A DNA stretch of 11,874 bases from an uncultured Caryophanales bacterium. GTDB lineage: Bacteria; Bacillota_I; Bacilli_A; RF39; UBA660. The stretch is from assembly GCA_937897245.1 (NCBI GenBank), contig CALCBO010000331.1:1-11874 (forward strand), read 5' to 3'. Each line of letters starts with the position of its first letter. Position 1 is the first letter of the stretch. Position numbers and translations under genes: made by a program. Below, in pieces: positions 1-6,517 of this stretch. Under the pieces are notes generated by a model, which was not told where the DNA came from, ran no database searches, and saw nothing but the letters and a program-made list of their open reading frames with translations.

Positions 1-2
1 TT

Positions 3-557
3 ATAGATAAAGGTTATTATAAAGATGAAAATGGTCAAATATGTAGTCGTGAAGAAATTATAAGTCCTAGGTTAGTTGAAGAAGGATTTAATAAAGACAA
101 GGTTGACTTTCAAGGACAATTAATCCCAGTAATAGCACCAGAATATATTTATAATTATTATAATAAGGTTGTTAATTCAGATGAGATAGATAAACCAAAT
201 ATAGATGTTATTAAAAATTATCTTAATAATGATAAAACAAATAAAATTATGGAATATATGAAAACTGATTTATATGTACAATGTGTACCAGTACATGATT
301 TACCTGTTGCAAGTCAAATTAATAATAAAGCTTTGGAAAATGATAATAGTGAACTAAGTCAAATGTTAACTGATACAGTTCATGAAGAAAAAGTAGAAGA
401 TAAGGAAAATCAAAAAACTGAAGATAAAGCTTATGTAAAGAAAAAAGAAATAAGTGACCAAAGTGGAAAAATTGATGCTTCTATCATTATTATAGCTATA
501 TTAGTTATTGTAGCTTTAGTATTAGTTGGTTTAATTATAATGACTTGTTTAAAATAG
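3..557 (+). CDS. C-terminal part of an unknown tail-anchored membrane protein (5' end outside window)
   Basis: The frame is open from base 3, so the ATG at 249 is an internal Met rather than a start, and the gene begins to the left of the window; 184 residues are visible. I do not recognise the family. The visible part is a charged, Asn/Asp/Lys-rich region of about 100 residues (including a PVIAPEYIYNYYNK stretch), then a low-complexity acidic/basic linker rich in Glu, Lys and Asp, and finally one strongly hydrophobic segment of about 22 residues (Ile/Val/Leu only, ending MTCLK) at the extreme C terminus. That layout suggests a soluble domain tethered to the membrane by a C-terminal anchor, with only four residues beyond it. 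No LPXTG or lipobox is visible. The stop codon lies inside the left arm of the terminator, so the gene ends its transcript. Confidence 0.6.
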   Translation: MDKGYYKDENGQICSREEIISPRLVEEGFNKDKVDFQGQLIPVIAPEYIYNYYNKVVNSDEIDKPNIDVIKNYLNNDKTNKIMEYMKTDLYVQCVPVHDLPVASQINNKALENDNSELSQMLTDTVHEEKVEDKENQKTEDKAYVKKKEISDQSGKIDASIIIIAILVIVALVLVGLIIMTCLK

Positions 558-574
558 CTATGGCTATTTTTTTT
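551..574 (+). terminator. Rho-independent terminator
   Basis: AAAATAGC (551-558) pairs with GCTATTTT (563-570) around a TATG loop, and the T-run continues to 574. The stop codon TAG of the upstream gene is part of the left arm. Confidence 0.8.
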
Positions 575-575
575 A

Positions 576-594
576 TGTTATAATAGTTTAGAGG
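576..594 (+). promoter_or_regulatory. Extended -10 promoter plus RBS for the radical SAM gene
   Basis: TGTTATAAT (576-584) is a perfect extended -10 with no clear -35 at 17 bp. GAGG at 591-594 is the ribosome binding site for the ATG at 602. Transcription would start almost at the RBS, giving a very short leader. Confidence 0.55.
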
Positions 595-601
595 TTTTAT
601 T

Positions 602-1492
602 ATGGAATTATTAAAAGAATGTTATTTATGTCCCAGAAAATGTGGAATTAATCGATATCAAGAAGTTGGTTTTTGTGGAGCAACAAATAAAGTACGTTTA
701 GCTTATTATCATCTTCATATGTGGGAAGAGCCAGTTTTATCAGGGACTAATGGTAGTGGTACAATATTTTTTTCACATTGTAATTTAAGATGTATTTATT
801 GTCAAAATAAAAAGATTAGTATTGATGGTTATGGTAAATTAATTAGTAATAAGAGATTAAAAGAAATAATGTTAGAATTACAAGATAAGAAAGCTCATAA
901 TATTAATTTAGTTACTCCGACACAATATATTCCTCAAATTGCTGATATATTACATAAAATAAAAGGAAATGAATTAAAAATACCAGTTGTATATAATACT
1001 AGTAGTTATGAAAATGTTGGTAGTTTAATGATAATGAAGAATTTAGTAGATATTTATTTAGCTGATTTAAAATACTATGATGATGAATTAGCTTTTAAGT
1101 ATTCTAAATGTGAGAATTATTTTGAAATAGCTACTATGGCTATTGATGAGATGTTTCGACAAGTTGGAAAAGTTGAGTTAGATGATCAGGGAATGATAAA
1201 AAAAGGACTGATAGTTAGAGTATTAATACTACCAGGACATATATCAGATGCTAAAGAAATAATTCAGTATCTTTATAAGACTTATCATGATGATATATAT
1301 ATTAGTATAATGAATCAGTATACTCCAGTTAATTTATGTGTGTTTGAAAACTTAAATAGAAAATTAACAGAAAAGGAATATGAGGAAGTAGTAAATTATG
1401 CTTTAACAATTGGAGTTAATAAAGCTTTTATTCAGGAGGGAGAAACAGCTGATGAAAGTTTTATACCTGATTTTGATAAAAATATCATTTAA
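602..1492 (+). CDS. Radical SAM protein, PflX-type (putative pyruvate formate-lyase activating enzyme-like)
   Basis: A 296-residue radical SAM iron-sulfur protein of the PflX/COG1313 type. The radical SAM cluster motif CNLRCIYC (C60, C64, C67, CxxxCxxC) binds the 4Fe-4S cluster used to cleave S-adenosylmethionine. An N-terminal cysteine group (C7, C10, C14, C25 in CYLCPRKC...GFCG) is typical of this family. Other family-like segments are GTIFFSHC just before the cluster, ADLKYYD in the middle, and the MNQYTP motif near the C terminus. Length is normal for the family (about 300). These proteins are often annotated as PFL-activating enzymes, but the true substrate is not established and no formate lyase gene lies nearby. 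The start is the ATG after GAGG. Downstream, the thioredoxin-like gene begins 92 bases later and may be partly co-transcribed. Confidence 0.88.
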   Translation: MELLKECYLCPRKCGINRYQEVGFCGATNKVRLAYYHLHMWEEPVLSGTNGSGTIFFSHCNLRCIYCQNKKISIDGYGKLISNKRLKEIMLELQDKKAHNINLVTPTQYIPQIADILHKIKGNELKIPVVYNTSSYENVGSLMIMKNLVDIYLADLKYYDDELAFKYSKCENYFEIATMAIDEMFRQVGKVELDDQGMIKKGLIVRVLILPGHISDAKEIIQYLYKTYHDDIYISIMNQYTPVNLCVFENLNRKLTEKEYEEVVNYALTIGVNKAFIQEGETADESFIPDFDKNII

Positions 1493-1557
1493 AATGTGAA
1501 GAATTGATGAAAATATTACTACTTTTTATTAGTTTTATTTTATTATTCTTTTTTTTG

Positions 1558-1578
1558 TGTTATTATTATTTTAGGAGG
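1558..1578 (+). promoter_or_regulatory. Possible extended -10 and RBS for the thioredoxin-like gene
   Basis: TGTTATTAT (1558-1566) resembles an extended -10, followed closely by a strong AGGAGG (1573-1578) six bases before the ATG at 1585. No -35 is evident and the region is T-rich, so the -10 is tentative; the RBS is solid and fixes the start. Confidence 0.4.
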
Positions 1579-1584
1579 TTAAAG

Positions 1585-2157
1585 ATGAAAAAGTTGAAAT
1601 ATTTATTTGTGTTATTAATAGCATTATTATTAGTTCCAATAATGACTTTTGCAGAAGGTGAAGAGGAAACAACAATTGAAAATACTGCTGAAGGAGATAA
1701 TTCTGAAGTAATTGTTTATTTATTCCGTGGAGAAGGATGTCCTCATTGCCAAGAGGCTGAAGAATGGTTTGAAAGCATTGAAGAAGAATATGGTAGTCTA
1801 TTTAAAGTAGTAGATTATGAAACATGGAATGATGAAGATAATGCTGAGCTTATGCAAAAAGTAGCTGAAGCTCGTGATGAAAAAGCTGAAGGTGTTCCTT
1901 ATATTATCATTGGTAATAAATCTTGGAATGGATTTACTGATAGTTATAAAGATGAAATGATTGAAGAAATTAAAGCTGAACATGATAAGGCTCCTGCTGA
2001 TAGAATAGATGCATTAGCTAAGGTTACAAAAGCTGCTGCTAAAGATAAGAAAAAAGAAAAAGATTCATCAGGTGACGTAATAGCATTATTAGCAATTCTT
2101 GTTGTTGTTGGTGGCGTTTGCTATGGTGTTTATAAAGCTAGAAATAATACAAATTAA
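1585..2157 (+). CDS. Membrane-anchored extracytoplasmic thioredoxin-like protein (CPHC)
   Basis: A 190-residue protein likely exported and held in the membrane. It has an N-terminal signal peptide or anchor (KKLK followed by about 17 hydrophobic residues ending near TFAEG), a short acidic linker, then a thioredoxin fold beginning VIVYLFRGEGCPHC. The two active-site cysteines are C52 and C55 (CPHC), and the cis-proline is in the VP pair at 104-105. A lysine-rich stretch (150-160) leads to a C-terminal TM segment (about 164-182). It could reduce or form disulfides in secreted proteins, or act as a glutaredoxin-like redox carrier; the partner is unknown. The frame extends upstream to a TTG at 1504, but AGGAGG six bases before ATG 1585 and the clean signal peptide make 1585 the true start. 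The gene ends directly in a terminator. Confidence 0.82.
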   Translation: MKKLKYLFVLLIALLLVPIMTFAEGEEETTIENTAEGDNSEVIVYLFRGEGCPHCQEAEEWFESIEEEYGSLFKVVDYETWNDEDNAELMQKVAEARDEKAEGVPYIIIGNKSWNGFTDSYKDEMIEEIKAEHDKAPADRIDALAKVTKAAAKDKKKEKDSSGDVIALLAILVVVGGVCYGVYKARNNTN

Positions 2158-2183
2158 AAACCTATTTTACTAGGTTTTTTTTT
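2156..2183. terminator. Terminator between convergent genes, possibly bidirectional
   Basis: AAAAACCTA (2156-2164) pairs with TAGGTTTTT (2171-2179) around a six-base loop; the T-run continues to 2183. On the minus strand the hairpin is followed by five T, so it may also end the minus-strand operon whose last gene stops at 2182. Confidence 0.78.
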
Positions 2184-2805
2184 ATAGTTTTATTAGAGTT
2201 TCTCTATTTAAAAAATCATGAAGACAGTTTAACATGAATTCAAATTCATATCTTGTTAAAACTGTTTTTTCTTTGTCTTCTTGTCCAATTACATGAATAA
2301 TTGGTTTAGGACAATTCTTTAAAGCATTTCGATAGAAAGGATTTTGAATGGCACTAATATATAATTCTGTTACTAGATTATCATATTCTTTAGAATCTCT
2401 TTTAATGGGATTTCCTTGCCAGTATATAATTCCTGTTTCTTGCCAGTTATAATCAGATGTTTCTTTAATAATAACAGCTGGTTTTCCACTATATTTAAAA
2501 ACTTGATTTTGAATATTTTTATCAGGAAACTTTATTCCTTGAAAAAACGACTCTATTGAATTTAATTTATGTCCTCTAAAGACAAATTCATAAGGAAAAA
2601 GATTAGATAAAAGTTTAGGATAGGCTCCATGAAGTGTATATCCTACATTTATCCAACTAGTACTTTCTCCAATATAATCATTATTATCCTTTAATAGACA
2701 ATTATCACAATAAAGATTGCCCAAAGAGTCTTCTGTTATTTCTTTTGATTTAAATTTATAGTTTTTTTTGAATTCAAGGAATTCTTTTAGTTCTTTTTCA
2801 TTCAT
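2182..2805 (-). CDS. NADAR-domain (YbiA-like) protein, putative ADP-ribose/NAD-linked hydrolase
   Basis: A 207-residue protein resembling the NADAR (NAD and ADP-ribose) superfamily: the LSNLFP segment (about residues 66-71), the IESFFQGIKF helix typical of 'sVEhyFQaqKf' (84-93), a WQGNP segment (129-133), and a conserved tail with HVIGQEDKEKTVLTR. YbiA-type NADAR enzymes are known to act on riboflavin-pathway intermediates or to remove ADP-ribose from modified nucleobases; which applies here cannot be told. A CDNC pair near residue 35 could bind a metal. The start is chosen at 2805, where AAGGA sits nine bases upstream; the ATG at 2814 directly abuts that RBS and is unlikely. The gene begins right after the guanine deaminase stop codon (2819), so the two are probably translationally linked. 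Confidence 0.68.
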   Translation of the reverse strand: MNEKELKEFLEFKKNYKFKSKEITEDSLGNLYCDNCLLKDNNDYIGESTSWINVGYTLHGAYPKLLSNLFPYEFVFRGHKLNSIESFFQGIKFPDKNIQNQVFKYSGKPAVIIKETSDYNWQETGIIYWQGNPIKRDSKEYDNLVTELYISAIQNPFYRNALKNCPKPIIHVIGQEDKEKTVLTRYEFEFMLNCLHDFLNRETLIKL

Positions 2806-2818
2806 TTTAATCATCCTT

Positions 2819-3295
2819 TTAATATTTTATTTTATTTGGATCTTGTTGGTATTCTCTGAATACTTCTAAAGCTTCATCATGATTTAGGGTTTTTAGAGTC
2901 ATTACACTATTATCTTCTATATTATTAGCGAGATTATTAAGGTAGTCATAAATAAAATTATCTCTGAATCCGATATCAGCTGCATCTTCTTTGGTATTTC
3001 CATAATAAACTATTTTGATATTAGACCAAATAATAGCAGATAAACACATAGGACATGGGAAACAGGAAGTATATAATTCACAATTACTTAAATCATATGA
3101 ATTAATATTTTGACAAGCATCTCTTATAGCCATTACTTCAGCATGAGCAGTTGGGTCATTATTTTTAATTACTGAATTCTTACCTTTTCCGATTATTTTT
3201 CCATCTTTTACAACACAAGCTCCAAATGGACCACCTGATCTTTCTTTAAAATTCTCTTTTGATAAATCAATTGCTTTTTTCATAAATTCATTCAT
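2819..3295 (-). CDS. guaD: Guanine deaminase (GuaD-type, cytidine deaminase fold)
   Basis: A 158-residue zinc deaminase converting guanine to xanthine in purine salvage, in the cytoplasm. The zinc/catalytic motifs are PTAHAEVMAIR (H51 zinc ligand, E53 proton shuttle) and PCPMC (C81, C84 zinc ligands). The GGPFGA opening, the NDPTAHAE context and the C-terminal GFRDNFIY segment (D112, matching the catalytic Asp region of Bacillus GuaD) favour guanine deaminase over TadA or CDA. A small oddity is TSCFPCPMC where Glu is common before PC (CEPC). The start has AAAGGAG about seven bases upstream. It lies 16 bases after the ClC gene and directly before the NADAR gene, so it is the middle gene of a three-gene unit. 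Confidence 0.87.
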   Translation of the reverse strand: MNEFMKKAIDLSKENFKERSGGPFGACVVKDGKIIGKGKNSVIKNNDPTAHAEVMAIRDACQNINSYDLSNCELYTSCFPCPMCLSAIIWSNIKIVYYGNTKEDAADIGFRDNFIYDYLNNLANNIEDNSVMTLKTLNHDEALEVFREYQQDPNKIKY

Positions 3296-3311
3296 ATCAT
3301 TAGCTCCTTTT

Positions 3312-4526
3312 TTAATTTATTTCTAGTTTTTTTGGTGTTTTAAATAAACAAGCGATAATTGTAGTTAGTAACATAAGTGGAATTAGATTAGCTGGGAATA
3401 ATATCATTAACAGTAAAACGACGGCGATTGGTTTTTTCATAACATTTGAAAGAAAAGCACTAGTCACAATAGCCATTGATATTACTGAATCAATATTAAA
3501 TAATAAACTCATGGCATAACCTAGAGCTATCCCTGAAAATATTAATGGGAAAAAGTGTCCTCCTTTTAAACCTGATTCAATACAGATATTAGTTATAAAT
3601 AATTTAGTAATACTGGTAATAATTAAAATAATTATTCCTATAATTTTTCCATTTTCTAAAATAGTTAATATTTGTTCTTCTCCAGAAAACATAGTTAAAG
3701 GAAGAATAGTTCCACTAATTCCTAATAATAGTCCTCCAATAGTACATTTTATAATTGTTTTATTGTTTAATGATTTAAATAATTCTTTTATTATTTTATG
3801 ACTAATAAAATATAGATAACCTAGAATAACCCCAATTATTGTAAGTAATACTATATATAAATAATTGAATCCTTTGAAAGATGTTTTTCCCACAGAGGGT
3901 ATGCCAGTAGAACTGCCAGTTAGTTTATTTAAAAGAATTAAAATACCAAATGATGATAAAATAGCCGTAAAATATAGTATTACTTTAGATGTTTTAGGAA
4001 CAGTTATTTCTTCTTCTCCTTCAATAGGTTCTACAAATCCAAATAATGGTGATTTAAAAATAGTACCTAAAGTTGCGGTAATACCAATACTGGTTAATTC
4101 TTTAATATCTTTGAAGTACTTTTTTAGTTTATCTCCAACCCAAGTACATAGACCTGCTATTATTCCGGTAAGGGCAGCCTCTGGTCCTACACTAGAACCA
4201 ATTATTAATGGTAATAAAGCTGATATTATAGAAGATTTTAGATGTTTATAGGTATATCTTTTTTCTTTCTTAACTTTTTTTATAACTACTTCTAACTCTT
4301 CAGGAAAATCCCCAAATTTGTTTTTCCATAGTCCAATAATAAGTCCACCTATTAAACAAACAATAATAGGATAATATTTAAAATTTATTTTATTTGGAAT
4401 AGTATGCCAAAGAAGTTCTATTCCTAAATTCATTGTTTTTAAAAATGTCCAAATAATTAGACCTGCTATTGTACCGATAATTACTGTATATAATATTAGT
4501 ATAATATTATTCTTTGTTTTTCGCAT
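3312..4526 (-). CDS. ClC-family chloride channel/transporter
   Basis: A 404-residue polytopic membrane protein of the ClC family, with about ten or more hydrophobic segments. Three family signatures can be read: GSSVGPEAAL (residues 110-119; GxxGP selectivity loop), FKSPLFGFVEPIE (158-169; like FxxPLxGxxFxxE), and GLKGGHFFPLIFSG (near 320-335; GGxFxPxxxxG). In the first motif, the glutamate that gates EcClC (GREGP) is replaced by Val113, with a Glu instead just after the proline. That variant argues against standard Cl-/H+ exchange and leaves open a channel-like or different anion role. No C-terminal CBS domains. AGGAGGAA sits about eight bases before the ATG. First gene of a probable operon with guaD and the NADAR gene; the divergent neighbour is a potassium channel. 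Confidence 0.85.
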   Translation of the reverse strand: MRKTKNNIILILYTVIIGTIAGLIIWTFLKTMNLGIELLWHTIPNKINFKYYPIIVCLIGGLIIGLWKNKFGDFPEELEVVIKKVKKEKRYTYKHLKSSIISALLPLIIGSSVGPEAALTGIIAGLCTWVGDKLKKYFKDIKELTSIGITATLGTIFKSPLFGFVEPIEGEEEITVPKTSKVILYFTAILSSFGILILLNKLTGSSTGIPSVGKTSFKGFNYLYIVLLTIIGVILGYLYFISHKIIKELFKSLNNKTIIKCTIGGLLLGISGTILPLTMFSGEEQILTILENGKIIGIIILIITSITKLFITNICIESGLKGGHFFPLIFSGIALGYAMSLLFNIDSVISMAIVTSAFLSNVMKKPIAVVLLLMILFPANLIPLMLLTTIIACLFKTPKKLEIN

Positions 4527-4552
4527 AGAATTATTCCTCCTATTTCAAGGTT

Positions 4553-4561
4553 ATTATATCA
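4553..4561 (-). promoter_or_regulatory. Extended -10 promoter for the ClC-guaD-NADAR operon
   Basis: On the minus strand the sequence reads TGATATAAT, a perfect -10 with the TG extension, about 12 bases before the RBS of the ClC gene. No good -35 is seen at 17 bp. Confidence 0.6.
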
Positions 4562-4590
4562 TATTCTTTCATAATATATTGGAATATGAA

Positions 4591-4619
4591 TTGAATTATT
4601 AAGAAAAGATTGATAAAAT
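4591..4619 (+). promoter_or_regulatory. Promoter for the potassium channel gene
   Basis: TTGAAT (-35, 4591-4596), 17-bp spacer, TAAAAT (-10, 4614-4619) with the TG extension at 4611-4612. The distance to the RBS GAGGTG (4626-4631) is short. Confidence 0.65.
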
Positions 4620-4638
4620 TCTAGTGAGGTGTTATCTA

Positions 4639-5052
4639 ATGAAAGTAATGAAAAGAGTTTTTATGGTGTTAAAAAGAACTGGAGCGATACATTGTTTATC
4701 TAGTTTTATTGTAGTATGTTTTATAGCTTCTTTTTTATTACGACATTTTGAACCAGGTATTAAGACTTTAGGAGATGCTTTTTGGTATTGTTTTGTAGCT
4801 TCAACAACTATTGGTTTTGGTGATATTTATGCTACATCTACAATTGGGAGAATTATTACAGTATTTGTATCAATTAATGGAATATTTGTCTTTGCAATGA
4901 TGACTGGAGTAGTTGTTTCCTACTATATGGAATTTTTGCATTATAAAAGGGAAAAATCTATTTCAATGTTTCTAGAAAAGTTGGAGAATTTACCAAATCT
5001 TTCAAAAGAGGAATTAACAGAATTGTCAGATAAGATTAAGAAAATAAAATAA
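4639..5052 (+). CDS. Two-TM potassium channel subunit (Ion_trans_2, KcsA-like)
   Basis: A 137-residue inner-membrane K+ channel subunit expected to form a tetramer. It has TM1 (about 17-35), a pore helix with selectivity filter TTIGFGD (T57 to D62, equivalent to TVGYGD), TM2 (about 70-97), and a charged cytoplasmic tail (98-137) of KREK/EKLE/EELTELSDKIKK type that may form a helical bundle. No voltage sensor and no RCK/TrkA-N nucleotide-binding domain are present, so gating is probably by pH or through the tail bundle. The frame runs back to a GTG at 4624, but GAGGTG lies seven bases before ATG 4639, which is the better start. It is divergent from the ClC gene across a 112-base spacer, so a K+ and an anion pathway share one regulatory region. 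Confidence 0.85.
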   Translation: MKVMKRVFMVLKRTGAIHCLSSFIVVCFIASFLLRHFEPGIKTLGDAFWYCFVASTTIGFGDIYATSTIGRIITVFVSINGIFVFAMMTGVVVSYYMEFLHYKREKSISMFLEKLENLPNLSKEELTELSDKIKKIK

Positions 5053-5064
5053 TTGGAGATTGTA

Positions 5065-5099
5065 AAAAAATGTAAACTTTTTATTCGTTTACATTTTTT
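5065..5099. terminator. Bidirectional terminator between convergent genes
   Basis: A 13-bp perfect stem, AAAAAATGTAAAC (5065-5077) with GTTTACATTTTTT (5087-5099), nine-base loop. A-run before and T-run after make it work on both strands. The stop codon of the minus-strand gene lies in the loop. Confidence 0.85.
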
Positions 5100-5410
5100 G
5101 TTGTTTCATTTACAAAATGAGTATGTTTAACTTTCCATTTTTTTAGGGCTATACCAGTCCAAAAACCATATATTCCTAGAGTAATGATGATAAGTAAAAG
5201 CCATTTAATCCAATTACCAAATAATTGTACAGCTGTTCCATCAAATTCTAGTCTTTTGCCATTAATAACGGTATGTTTAGCTTCCCATTCATATTCTAAA
5301 CAAATGGCCCATGGGGTACAAATCCCTAATGTGATAATTATAATTATCATTCCTAATAATCTAATACCTATTAATTGAAGTAAACCTCCGTCAAAATATG
5401 ATTCTTCCAT
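5081..5410 (-). CDS. Small DUF898-like (YjgN-type) membrane protein
   Basis: A 109-residue membrane protein of unknown function. It contains two copies of a DUF898-like unit: hydrophobic helix, TLGIxxxW, then a basic amphipathic stretch ending KHT. Copy one spans about residues 10-46 (ITLGICTPWAICLEYEWEAKHT) and copy two about 62-96 (ITLGIYGFWTGIALKKWKVKHT). The GKRLEFDGTAVQLFGNW segment between them matches the 'G.rfeydGT...lf..w' spacer usual in this family. Known DUF898 proteins are often much longer with more repeats, so this is a minimal form. AGGAGGAAG (5417-5425) lies six bases before the ATG. It ends inside the shared terminator and is separate from the amidase gene 58 bases upstream. 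Confidence 0.68.
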   Translation of the reverse strand: MEESYFDGGLLQLIGIRLLGMIIIIITLGICTPWAICLEYEWEAKHTVINGKRLEFDGTAVQLFGNWIKWLLLIIITLGIYGFWTGIALKKWKVKHTHFVNETTKNVNE

Positions 5411-5431
5411 TTACTACTTCCTCCTACTACA

Positions 5432-5440
5432 AATATATCA
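5432..5440 (-). promoter_or_regulatory. Extended -10 promoter for the DUF898-like gene
   Basis: The minus strand reads TGATATATT (5440-5432), a -10-like box with TG extension just upstream of the RBS. No convincing -35. Confidence 0.4.
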
Positions 5441-5468
5441 TATTTTTATTATTAATGGTTAAGTTACT

Positions 5469-6428
5469 TTAATAATTATTTATTTTTAATACCTGACCTA
5501 TTTCTAGTAAATTATTAGTAAGATTATTTATTTGTTTTAATTCATTTACTGGAATATTATACTTCTTAGCAATAGACCATAAAGTATCTCCTTTTTGAAC
5601 AATGTATTCATTATTGTTTTCTTCACTTATTATTTTAGGTACTAGTAGTTTTTGACCTATTTGAAGAGTATTATTTGATAGATTATTGATATTAATTAAT
5701 TCAGCAGGACTAATATTATATTTTTGAGATATTTTCCAAATACTATCTCCTTTTTGGACTATGTATATTTCTTGTTCTGATAAAATTTCTTCTTCTTTTG
5801 GTTTTGATAGTATTAGTTCTTGACCAATACTTAGAATATTATTATCTAGATTGTTTAATTTTATTATTTCTGTCATTGGAATATTATACTGTTTTGAAAT
5901 TGAATATAAGGTATCTCCTCTTTTTACAGTATAAACATTAGTTAGTTGATTATTATCTTGTTCTTGGAGATATAATACTTGATTAATACTTAGTGTATCT
6001 GATGTAAGGTTATTTATTCTTTTTAATTCACTTATGGGTATATTAAATCTTTTAGAAAGAGAATATAAAGTATCTCCTTTTTGGACAATATAACTATCTA
6101 GAACTTCTTCATTTGAAGTATAGGGAAATCCTAAGTATTCACAGATAGCTTTAACTACAGCTTCAGCATATTCTTCTAAATTTTCTTGAAGTTTTTTAGA
6201 ATCATTTTTATTATCAATAAAGCCATATTCTATTAAAACTGGTTCAGTATTACCTGTTTCTCTTAAAATATAGTAATAATCTTTGTTAGGATTTTCTGGT
6301 AATCTTCGTTGATATGCTTTTCTTTTTAATTGTCCTGCATCACCTAAGTTATTTAATATTAGGTTAGCTAAAGTGTTATCATTTTTTAGGGAGTATACTA
6401 CTTCTGCTCCTTCTCCTCCTGCCGATAG
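5469..6428 (-). pseudogene. N-acetylmuramoyl-L-alanine amidase with four LysM repeats, 5' end lost
   Basis: A frame of 319 residues without its N terminus. It begins LSAGGEGAEVVYS, recognisable as the middle of an Amidase_3 domain, and continues through LKRKAYQRRLP and TGNTEPVLIEYGFIDN (the family's catalytic Glu region) to about residue 102. Four LysM peptidoglycan-binding repeats follow, each starting with a YxVxxGDTLxxI-like motif (for example YIVQKGDTLYSLSKRFNIP) and ending near IGQ or INQ. The first half of the catalytic domain, including the zinc-binding DxGHGG and the SxH motif, is absent, and a TGA at 6429-6431 closes the frame upstream. Only the last 135 residues would appear as an intact short ORF from the ATG at 5876; that start has no RBS and lies inside LysM 2. 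The lost half is probably on the far side of the inserted element. Confidence 0.85.
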
Positions 6429-6457
6429 TCAAAATGTAACTAATGTAATTTTCTCCA

Positions 6458-6476
6458 TAATTATTGCCAATAATTA
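6458..6476. repeat. 19-bp palindrome over the -35 of the element's first gene (operator candidate)
   Basis: TAATTATTG and CAATAATTA form a perfect dyad around a central C (6467). It covers the -35 box TTGCCA (6464-6469), the position expected for a repressor operator. Confidence 0.6.
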
Positions 6477-6492
6477 CCTAAAATGATAAAAT
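6464..6492 (+). promoter_or_regulatory. Promoter for the polytopic membrane protein gene
   Basis: TTGCCA (-35, 6464-6469), 17-bp spacer, TAAAAT (-10, 6487-6492) with TG extension at 6484-6485. It points away from the element end into the gene at 6518. Confidence 0.7.
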
Positions 6493-6517
6493 ATATAACT
6501 AAATTATGGAGGTGTCT

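Noticed and set aside
1504..1584. Longer start (TTG/ATG near 1504) for the thioredoxin-like protein
   Set aside because: The extension is a second hydrophobic stretch with no RBS, while AGGAGG plus a normal signal peptide mark the ATG at 1585.
3865..4251. Plus-strand open frame of 128 codons
   Set aside because: It lies opposite the well-supported ClC gene, has no RBS and its product resembles no protein; it is a shadow frame, like the others on opposite strands at 1798-1983, 5184-5378, 6772-7098, 7693-7974 and 11510-11713.
6429..6458. Reading the TGA at 6429-6431 as Trp (Mycoplasma code) would extend the amidase frame to an ATG at 6458
   Set aside because: That would add only nine residues unlike any amidase, with no RBS, and would not restore the missing catalytic half. 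Other genes here use TGG for Trp, and the HTH gene ends in TGA.
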